From Lotus japonicus (taxonomy: Eukaryota > Streptophyta > Magnoliopsida > Fabales > Fabaceae), in assembly GCF_012489685.1 (NCBI RefSeq), contig NC_080046.1, forward strand, positions 3,412,501 through 3,476,500: a stretch of 64,000 nt of DNA. Direction: 5' to 3'. The translations under genes were made by a program, and so were the position numbers. Below, piece after piece: positions 56,539 through 64,000 of the stretch; the first letter of the stretch is position 1; the number at the start of each line of letters is the position of its first letter. A model generated the notes under the pieces. That model was not told the origin of the DNA. It did no database searches and saw only the letters and a list, made by a program, of their open reading frames with translations.

Positions 56539-58119
56539 AGCGCATCAATGCTCGGTAGGGGAAACGGGTCCTTGGGGCAAGCCTTGTTGAGGTCAGTGTA
56601 GTCGACGCACATGCGCCACTTCCCGTTTGCCTTCTTGACCAAGACCACATTGGAGAGCCAGGTTGTGTACTTGACCTCCCGAATGATCCCGGCCTGAAGC
56701 AATTCTGTGGTCTGTTGCTGGATAACCTGCTGCTTCTCGGCGCTCATTTGCCTTTTCTTCTGAGCGACTGGTTTGAACTTCCGGTCGACTGAAAGTCTGT
56801 GGCTGCAGAACGCGGGGTCGATGCCAGGCATATCTGCTGACGACCAGGCAAACAGCTTCCCATTGGAAAGTAGTAATTTTTCCATCCGTTTGGAGAGGTC
56901 TCTGGGAAGACCCCGAGCGAGGTTGGTGGTGTTCTCTGGAAGGGGACCGACCTGGATGGGGTGGGACTCCCCGTCGGGTTTGAGGCGCTGATCGTCTCTA
57001 GACGGGTCCACGCGGGGGTCGAGGTTGGTCATGAGACTGGTGTGCTGAACGTGACAGTTGTCGTGCTGGTCGTGCGCTTTGGACTTCTTTCTCTTCCTTT
57101 CCTCCCTGGCCAGCCTGCAGCTGGAGTTGTAGCAGCTCCTTGCCATTTCTAGGTTGCCGCGTACTGGTACCGCCCTTCCTGCCCAGGGGTACTTAAGCAT
57201 TAGGTGGTGGGTGGATATGATAGCCCTGAAGGTGTTGAGGCTTGGACGGCCAAGAATGGCGTTGTACGCCGTTGGACACTCCACCACCAGAAAGCGAGCC
57301 TTTATAGTCCTGCAAATTCTGTGATCTCCCAAGGAAAGGCAAGTATCAAAATATCCTAAGGGTAGGACTCTGTCCCCTGTGAATCCGACCAAATCATGGT
57401 CGTAGGGGAGCAGATCCTTCACAGATAGTCCTAAGCTCTTGTAAGCATCATAAAACATAATGTCAACAGAACTACCTGTATCGATGAGTGTCCTTCGGAT
57501 CTTACCGTTGCCGATCAGGGCTTCAATGACGATGGGGTCATCTTCTTCGCCGGTGTCCTCGCCGTAATCGTCCTCCGTGAAGGTTATGGCCACCTTCTGC
57601 CTTGGGGGGTGGAGGGACCCTGGTCGGGGCCGTCCAGCCGCGGACATGATGACGCGGGTACTCCTCTTCCGGCTGTTGTTGGTGGGCCCGCCTGCGGCCC
57701 ATCCTCCTGCTATTGAACCGACGTCGACTATATTGCTTCCATGTTGTCTTCTGACTTCATCCCGGTCGTGGCGGTCGGGGCTTCTTCTCCGTTCTCGGCT
57801 TCGTCCGCGACGCTCGGGGCTTTGGCGACGCGGTGGAGTTCTGTCTCGACGTTCCGCCGATCGGCGTTTGGGGGGAGTCCGGTCTCGGTGTCTTGGAGGG
57901 GTCGGTGTCCGCCTTGGGGGTGGCGAGCGCCGGCGCGGGAGGGCCCCCGTCGACACAGCTACATACCTGGACAGTCTTCCTGCTCTGATCAGTTCCTCCA
58001 CCTTGTCCTTGAGGTTCAGGCACTCGTCAGTGTTGTGGCCCGGGCTGTCGTGGAACTCGCAGAATCTCTTGGAATCCAGCTTGTCCCCTCTCGTCAGGAG
58101 TGGGGTGGTCGGTCTCTGA
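56539..58119 (-). pseudogene. Gypsy gag C-terminus, protease and RT start
   Basis: From right to left: FCEFHDSPGHNTDECLNLK (a CHHC-type zinc finger of Tat gag, ~58030-58080), an Arg/Pro-rich linker (RRRSPPPRRTPTPP to ~57740), the aspartic protease with LIDTGSSVDIMFYDAY and ILGRPSLNTF (~57480-57240), and the RT start (NVVLVKKANGKWRMCVDYTD, ~56680-56590). It is out of frame with the gag frame to its right (shift near 58094-58115) and cut by the solo LTR at its left end. Confidence 0.87.
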
Positions 58120-58987
58120 GGTCGGTGGAGGCTTTCTCCCTCAGGATACGTGAGAGGGAGGAGTTCAGTGGGGTATAACTATCATACTTCTTCCGTTTCG
58201 AATTCCGTTCGTCCTGACCCTTCCGTCGGGACTCCCGGGTCGAGGGCTGGTCCTTATGTTCCTTCATCTTCTGTGGTCCTTTGATCGCGAGTGTCTGACT
58301 CGCGGCTCTTAGGGTCGCGGCATCCTCCATATTTATGAATTTCTCTGCTCGATCTAGAAATTCCTCTAGAGTGTTGGTTGGCTTGCCGTCCAGCGAGGTC
58401 AGGAACGGTCCTGGTGCAAGGGCTGCGGTAGCCAGGACCAACCTAGTGTCGGGGAGGAGACCGGTGATATCGCCGGCCTCTTTGTTGAACCGATTGAGAA
58501 ACGCTTTCAGAGATTCCTTCTCTTTTTGCTTAACCAAAGCCAGAGTCTGCGCGGTCTTCGGTATGCTGCGCACCGAGGAGTACTGGGCTAAAAAGCAGGT
58601 CACGACCCCGTTCCAGTCGTGCAGCGAGTTGCTCGGTAAATTCTGGAACCAGTTCATGGGTCCTTTTCCAAGGCTCATGGGGAAGCATCGGCAGTATAAA
58701 GGGTCGCTGGCCCCAGCATACTGCATCGCGCCCACGAAGAAGTTCACGTGTTCCTGCGGGTCGGAGTCTCCCTCGTAGAGTTTCACTTTGGGCCGTGCCC
58801 ACCCCTGAGGAAAAGGAAACGCCATGATCTCCGGGGATAGAGGACCTCCGATCGGCGCTGGATAGGTGACAAGCGCGTTGTTGGACCTGGGGCGGTTGTA
58901 CGTCCTATCCCGAGTCGGAGATGGGCTCCTGCGCCTGGATGGGCTCCGGCGGGGGGAGTAGCGTCTCCGCGGTGTATGGCTGGCCAC
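58094..58987 (-). CDS. Gypsy gag, capsid part
   Basis: Retrotransposon gag domain with PFPQGWARPKVKLYEGDSDP, MQYAGASDPLYCRCFPMSL, ALVKQKEKESLKAFLNRFNK and FLDRAEKFINMED. The N-terminal ~30 residues are Arg/Ser/Pro-rich. The frame stops at 58094 by a one-base shift; upstream it is continuous with 59117-59434 except for one TGA. Confidence 0.85.
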   Translation of the reverse strand: MASHTPRRRYSPRRSPSRRRSPSPTRDRTYNRPRSNNALVTYPAPIGGPLSPEIMAFPFPQGWARPKVKLYEGDSDPQEHVNFFVGAMQYAGASDPLYCRCFPMSLGKGPMNWFQNLPSNSLHDWNGVVTCFLAQYSSVRSIPKTAQTLALVKQKEKESLKAFLNRFNKEAGDITGLLPDTRLVLATAALAPGPFLTSLDGKPTNTLEEFLDRAEKFINMEDAATLRAASQTLAIKGPQKMKEHKDQPSTRESRRKGQDERNSKRKKYDSYTPLNSSLSRILREKASTDLRDRPPHS

Positions 58988-59116
58988 CCGCTCGGCCGCG
59001 GGTGCCCGGCGGCGTGCTTCCTGGTAGTAAGGGGGTGGGATCGGGCCCCCGTTCGTCTCCTCTTCCTGGGAATACGCGGGCAGGGGGCGCGATTGAGTTT
59101 CCTGCTCTTCAAGTTG

Positions 59117-59434
59117 TCACAGGCGTGCTCGGAGCATGTGAATCTCCTCTTGAGCGTCTCGAATCCTCATACTATGGGCCTGCTCTCGCCCCGCCCCATT
59201 GTCCTCTTCCATCGCCCGGATGCGAGCTTCCAAGCGGCAGAGTGCCTCATGGGCCGCATGTGGGGTAATGGCCGCGGGTTCCGGCGAGCGAGGGGGCTGT
59301 GGTTGAGGAGTCGGGGGAGGAGGATGTTGTGGAGGAGGGGGAGGAGTTCTGCGGTCCGTAGTTTCGTTTACAGTCTCCACATGGCCCTCAGGAGTTGGTA
59401 CAGGACGGCGCGAAGTTTGACGTGTCTCTACCAT
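59117..59434 (-). CDS. Gypsy gag, N-terminal part
   Basis: Starts MVETRQTSRRPVPTPEG, followed by a Pro-rich run and a short coiled coil (CRLEARIRAMEED, QEEIHMLRARL). It ends at TGA 59117-59119, and the same frame stays open for ~43 codons up to the ATG of the capsid part at 58987. The two therefore form one gag frame split by a single stop. Confidence 0.75.
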   Translation of the reverse strand: MVETRQTSRRPVPTPEGHVETVNETTDRRTPPPPPQHPPPPTPQPQPPRSPEPAAITPHAAHEALCRLEARIRAMEEDNGAGREQAHSMRIRDAQEEIHMLRARL

Positions 59435-59494
59435 AGCTTGCTAGTTGGTGACTTGAGGCGACGACACGCGGTGTTGGGGAAGAGTTTTACCAGA

Positions 59495-59512
59495 TCCCCA
59501 CAGACGGCGCCA
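59495..59512 (-). other. Primer-binding site of the gypsy element
   Basis: On the minus strand TGGCGCCGTCTGTGGGGA, two bases inside the 5' LTR end (TGATCA). The TGGCGCCG start is typical of plant gypsy elements. Confidence 0.75.
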
Positions 59513-59514
59513 AT

Positions 59515-60047
59515 TGATCAGGGAGAGATCAAGCTACCCGTTGACAAGGGGTAGGAGAGAGGGGATCTGGACGTGTTGAAGGACTCCAAGAAGGCAAGGT
59601 CCCGGGAGGGGCTCCTGCAAGACACTCCGATGCTAAAGTCAGTGAGGGAAGTTGTAAGAATGGTGAGTTTGGAGAGAATACGTTACCTTTAGCTTGAAGG
59701 AGTGTTCCCTTTATATAGGAGAGGTAGAATTAGGGTTGGAGCCATGCAACGTCATGCATGGCTCGTACTTGGGGGCACGGACCACCGTTGGATCTCCTGC
59801 TGAGGAACAGTGATCCAACGGCCTGGGGGCCCCTACGGATCTGCACCAGCCAACCTACCCCCTAGGGTAGTTGGCCTAGGTCAACCTCTACGTAGTGGGC
59901 CCCGGGCTCCTTGTCCTCACCCTTGGTGGTGGGACCCAGGAGTAGGGGTCCTTAAACTCCCTCAAGGTGTCCCCTAGCCGGGACGTTCCGTGGGGCCCAG
60001 CCCCGTCCCGGGTGCCCTGTCCGTTCCCGGTCAGGGTTCCCAGAACA
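59515..60047 (-). repeat. 5' LTR of the gypsy element
   Basis: 533 bp, three substitutions and one indel from the left LTR. A TTTATATAGGAG string at ~59710 (plus strand) is conserved in both copies. Confidence 0.9.
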
Positions 60048-60259
60048 ATATGCTTGCTGAAAATTTGGGGTAACATGAGTTTCTTGAACATTACGTATTA
60101 GCTTATCCAACTTAGATTCATATGCTTGCCTCAGCCTCAGAACTCTATCTTGTTCCTCGTTCCTTACACATTCTGAAACATGTGTGGATTGATGATGCAA
60201 CAACTGCGGATTAATTAGTTCATGATTAATCATTCTTTTCTCGACCATTTCCAATACCT
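60048..60259 (-). other. Possible exon of an unknown gene, cut by the gypsy insertion
   Basis: On the minus strand an acceptor-like TTTTATAG is followed by an open frame EVLEMVEKRMINHELINPQ, HVSECVRNEEQDRVLRLRQ, AYESKLDKLIRNVQE that runs to the 5-bp target duplication. The composition (charged, amphipathic) looks protein-like. No family is recognised. The left flank of the gypsy element does not show an obvious continuation beyond a dozen codons. Confidence 0.3.
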
Positions 60260-61533
60260 CTATAAAATAAAACCTGCTTAGTCAATAAATTAACAAGGTA
60301 ATAATTAGTAATTAAATTACATGACGTAAAGTTTGAAAGTGATAAGAGAAGCGTTTGAGTGTGATGAAGTGAAATGTCGATTGTGTGAGAGAAGGGTGAA
60401 GTGTTGAGTATGTGACAAAGAATAAAGATTTAAAGAGTGACATGCACACAATGAAACTCACCTAGCATGAGGGGGAGGTGTGTCTTTATGTAGCCTTGCA
60501 CTCCTAACTCCTGTCCCCTGCCACACTTCCTTCGTGCAGATTGCAAAAATTGGTTTTATGTTGAGTACAATAGTGATCCAACATAGAACCAACTTTCGCA
60601 GCCATTGGCTGCAATAATGACACAGTTGGAACTCGCCCCAAACTAGGCGGTTTACGTACACACCACTACATAGTAGATGTGTTGATAATCGATCTAATCC
60701 AATAAAAACTAAAAAAAATATAAAAAAGAACATCCAATCAAACTGAAAACCAGAAAAACAATTTTTTTTTATTGGATTAGATTGAATTTTGGGTTTGATT
60801 TTCAAAACCGAATATTTGCAAATATATATAATTTATCTATAAATATATAATATCATTTGTAATATATTAACATCCTTATATGTTTATATATTTATTGTAT
60901 GTTACATACTTGTTTATAATATTTTAGTAAATAGAGTTTCAAGTAATTATTTAAATAAATATAGACCAAATGAACACATTATTATAAATTTTCAAAATAT
61001 TGGCTAATGTTATAATTTATAAATGTTATATTAATAATATAAATTATTTATCATTGTATTAATTATATATTGTATATTTTTAAGATTTATATACTACAAT
61101 CTCAAAAAATAAAAGTTAAACTAAAAAAAAAAATCAATCCAATTGAAACAACAATAAATTGGATCGGATTATAATTGAGTTTTGAAATAAATCCATCGAA
61201 CCAAAAACCAGTAAAATAGAACTACATAGTTTTTCAAAAACAAATCGATCTAATCTAATCCGCGAATATCATCCATGCGCCAAAATGTGCCCCATATGTT
61301 TCATAAAAAAAAGAGGCAAATTGTTAATTTTTTTTTAGAGTTATTATTTTTACTTAAAAAATAAACCGGATTTATATTGGTGGTGTGGTCACACACACAC
61401 ACACTCCCCAACACCAGCACGTAATGTAAAGAAAACCAAACGATGAAAATCGGAAAATGACAAGAATGCATTGTGTCCGGATTAAAGAAAACCAAACCTT
61501 CGTTTCTCAGTTTCTCTCTCTAAGAACCGCACG

Positions 61534-61534
<1 letters not shown>
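60260..61534. other. Intergenic, AT-rich, upstream of the PWWP gene
   Basis: No gene is seen. 60770-61260 is extremely AT-rich. A (CA)n run lies at ~61391-61403. The last ~50 bases are probably the start of the PWWP gene leader. Confidence 0.45.

Positions 61535-61565
<31 letters not shown>
61535..61565 (+). repeat. (CT)n microsatellite in the PWWP gene leader
   Basis: About 15 CT units, followed by the leader exon ending near CCCCG at 61611. CT-rich runs close to transcription starts are common in plant promoters. A leader intron (GT at 61612 to TAG at 61793) fits. Confidence 0.6.
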
Positions 61566-61566
<1 letters not shown>

Positions 61567-61804
61567 AAACCCACCACGAGCTTAGCTTTCACTTCACCAA
61601 GATCTACCCCGGTACTGCACTCTTTCATTCATGCCTCTCAAATTTTGAATATTTATGCTCTTCTCTTTAATGGGTTTTCTTCAAAATCTGTTTTTTTGTA
61701 TCTAGCTTTGCAGTGTTTGTGTTTTCTGCAAAATATGTTTTTTATTATTTTCTTGTGGTTTTGTTGAATTGTTGAAGTTTTAATTGTTGCTAGATACACT
61801 CTCC

Positions 61805-64000
61805 ATGGAGGAACCAGAGAAGGGGTTGTCTACTTGTACAACTCTAGAATCCCATGATGAGAAAGTGGGTGCTGAAACCCTAGATGGGTCTGGGGATTGT
61901 GGGGGTCAGGGTTTTTTCTCAGTTGGAGAGGGCGGGCCTTGTAACGGGAAGGATGTAATGTTGGAGGTTTTGGGTTCAGATGTGTACATAGATGGTGTTT
62001 GCACTCGTGGGAGTGACGCTGAGCCGAATGTTCAAGTGGGTTGTGGTGATTCGGTTGAGTCTTACTCGGTTGTCGATACAACATCCAGCTACATTGAAGT
62101 TCCCATTATGGCAAATGTCGGGGCTGATGGGGCCCTGGATCACGGGGTGTCAAATACTAGACGTGATAATGCTTTTCGATGTTCATTAACAGGTAGTTCT
62201 GTAGGGGGAGAAAATGATTGTGGAGCTCTAGAAGATGGAAATGATGTGACATTAGAAACATTGGATGAACAACAGAACATTGCTAACTCGCATGGTCATA
62301 AAATAATGGAGAAAGAAGCACATATTTATGACAAAGTTGAGTTTGATGATGAGTTAAATTCAGTTGGAGTGCAGCAAATGGGGAACAATAAAGTTGATGA
62401 CAACTCCAATAATACACTAGAAGATGTGGCTGGGGGAATGGAAGTTGCAATAGACAAGGCTCCTTTGAATTCTGAAGAAATGCAGCGCTTTCGCTTTCAA
62501 AAGTGCACTGCAGAAATTAAAGGTACAATCTTTGTAATCTCGTAGAAGTTTATTTTCCAGTTCAAGTAGTGGTTAAATATGAAAGTGCTTTAGGAAATGA
62601 AAATATTATTCTAATTCCAAATAATGATGCTTGTAATTCTGTAGCTGCAGATACATCAGTATCTTTTGGGAGTGAGAAAAATTTAGATGCTAATGCAATA
62701 TCCATGATTGTGGAAAAAGATACTCATGTTGCTGGCCTAGGGCACCTTGCAGTGATGGGTGCTGTAGAGGAAAAAATCCATGATGAGTCAAATATTAGGC
62801 AAAATGTTGAACTGCAAGTTGGCGTTTCTGAGCAGGTTGGTTTAAATGGAGGTCAGGAAAATGAAGATGAATTTAAGGAAGCTGGGCAGAGCAAAACAAC
62901 AGATGAAAATGCCATAAAACGTGCATCCATGAAGCTTGGGAATTCAGAAAAGGAAGGTGAGTTTTCTGTATCTGATATGGTTTGGGGTAAGGTGAGAAGC
63001 CACCCATGGTGGCCTGGACAGATATTTGATCCCTCAGATTCATCCGAGAAGGCAATGAAGCATTATAAAAAGGACTGTCATCTGGTAGCGTATTTTGGGG
63101 ACAGAACATTTGCTTGGAATGAAGCATCTCAGCTAAAACCTTTTATGACACATTTCTCTTCTATTGAGAAGCAGAGCACTTCAGAAACATTCCAGAATGC
63201 TGTAGGTTGTGCTTTGGATGAAGTCACCAGACGAGTAGAATATGGGTTAGCATGTTCTTGTATACCTGAAGATACCTATAACACAATTAAATTGCAGACT
63301 GTAGAAAACACTGGGATTCGGCGAGAACTAAGCTCTAGACAGGTGGTAGATGAATCTCTTAATGCTTGCTCCTTTTCACCTAATAAACTTGTAGAATTCA
63401 TGAAAACACTATCTGAGCTACCAACTGGTGGCTTTGATCGTTTGGAGCTTGCGATTGCTAAGGCTCAGTTGCTTGCATTCTATCGTTTCAAGGGTTACAC
63501 TTGCTTGCCAGAACTACAATGTTATGAAGACACCTTAATTGATGAAGATGAGGAAAAATTGAGTGAGATTATTGAGCATACAACTCCTGTAATCAAGAAT
63601 GATGGTCAAGCTGGTCTTGGAAATTTAAAAACCCAAGGTAGCTCTCGTCGCAAACGGAAACATAATTTGGAGGACACCATTCATCTGACAAAGAAGGAAA
63701 GAACCATGTCAGAACTAATGGGTGGGACTCCAGATTCTCCTGGTGGTGATTATTGCCCTGATGTGAAGGTAACTGATAATCTGGTTTCACGTGGCCGTCC
63801 CAAGAAAAGGAAGACTACTGATCTCCATGCTGATGACTCAGGGCTGCAAGATGGGAGAAAAACAATATCTCTTGCAAAAGTTTCAAATACCCCAAAGCAG
63901 TCATTTAAAATTGGAGACTGTATTCGAAGAGTTGCTAGTCAACTTACTGGGTCACCGTCTATGTTGAAGTCTGGTGACCGGTCTCAAACCACAGATGGAA
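61805..64000 (+). CDS. PWWP-domain chromatin protein, N-terminal ~690 residues
   Basis: Plant PWWP proteins of the PDP type bind methylated histone H3 and work with Polycomb or FVE/MSI complexes in the nucleus. Exon 1 (61805-62522) encodes an acidic, unstructured N-terminus (MEEPEKGLSTCTTLE). Exon 2 starts at 62645 after TTCTGTAG and runs open past the window end. The PWWP domain begins at about residue 345 with EFSVSDMVWGKVRSHPWWPG, then LVAYFGDRTFAWNEASQLKPF. C-terminal to it come FDRLELAIAKAQLLAFYRF, nuclear-localisation-like RRKRKHN and GRPKKRKT, and ERTMSELM, features I associate with plant PDP-like proteins. The rest lies outside the window. The ATG follows a leader intron. Confidence 0.88.

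Larger units (their letters stand above)
47805..60047 (-). mobile_element. Tat-lineage Ty3/gypsy retrotransposon, full length with nested solo LTR
   Basis: LTRs at 47805-48338 and 59515-60047 begin TGATCA and end AGAACA on the plus strand; flanks are GTATG and ATATG, a 5-bp duplication with one mismatch. By eye the LTRs differ by three substitutions and one indel, so insertion is fairly recent. A primer site TGGCGCCGTCTGTGGGGA (minus strand) adjoins the right LTR. Order on the minus strand: gag, protease, RT, RNase H, a second (archaeal-type) RNase H, integrase. A long 3' region with an antisense gene and minisatellite follows, diagnostic of the Tat lineage. Several frameshifts and stops make it non-functional as written. 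Confidence 0.92.

Noticed and set aside
57577..58178. Long plus-strand open frames opposite gypsy gag/protease
   Set aside because: Arg/Ser/Pro-rich reverse reading of the RRRSPPPRR linker; no start context, and the opposite strand has protease and zinc-finger motifs.

Overview
The window is nuclear DNA from a dicot plant, most likely a legume. Genes are split by many short introns with GT-AG borders. The intergenic space is AT-rich and packed with nested LTR retrotransposons, Mutator-like (MULE) and CACTA elements, a LINE and tRNA-derived SINEs. The SIRE-like copia LTRs and the legume-looking host proteins favour Fabaceae; the species cannot be fixed from the sequence alone.

Layout. 1-6 kb (+): a sucrose-phosphate phosphatase (SPP) gene whose eight exons are recognisable but carry a nonsense codon and a frameshift, with a decayed copia element in the last intron. 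10.4-14.5 kb (-): an apparently intact eight-exon CDC20-type APC/C activator (453 aa) with one GC-AG intron and E2F-like and MSA-like sites upstream. 16.67-20.64 kb: a complete CACTA element with a 3-bp target duplication that carries exon/intron pieces of three unrelated host genes (V-ATPase subunit C, an ABC1K kinase, a CCR4-homolog-6-like protein). 21.9-23.0 kb: a 1-kb MULE. 25.5-26.5 kb: a 5'-truncated LINE next to the start of a five-exon sucrose transporter (26.6-29.8 kb, +), which has one extra G in a 6-G run. 30.3-32.6 kb: a truncated copia element containing a 605-bp MULE that itself holds a tRNA-like sequence.

34.7-40.5 kb: a SIRE-like copia element on the minus strand with near-identical LTRs and a perfect 5-bp target duplication. 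It has a long gag but lacks most of pol, and contains an ~810-bp tandem duplication of LTR plus polypurine tract. 41.9 kb: a small gene for a secreted Cys/Pro-rich peptide with TATA box and poly(A) signal. 42.4-43.9 kb: a MULE with long inverted repeats. 43.9-47.8 kb: no recognisable gene; SINE and tRNA-like repeats. 47.8-60.05 kb: a 12.2-kb Tat-lineage gypsy element on the minus strand with an antisense gene that has its own TATA box and introns; a solo LTR of the SIRE-like family is nested in its reverse transcriptase. 61.8 kb to the end (+): the N-terminal ~690 residues of a PWWP-domain chromatin protein, cut by the window edge.

The host genes do not form an operon-like unit. SPP (sucrose synthesis) and the sucrose transporter belong to the same metabolic pathway but lie 20 kb apart with unrelated DNA between them. 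Most of the structure comes from transposon activity: nesting order, target-site duplications and captured gene pieces can be read directly.
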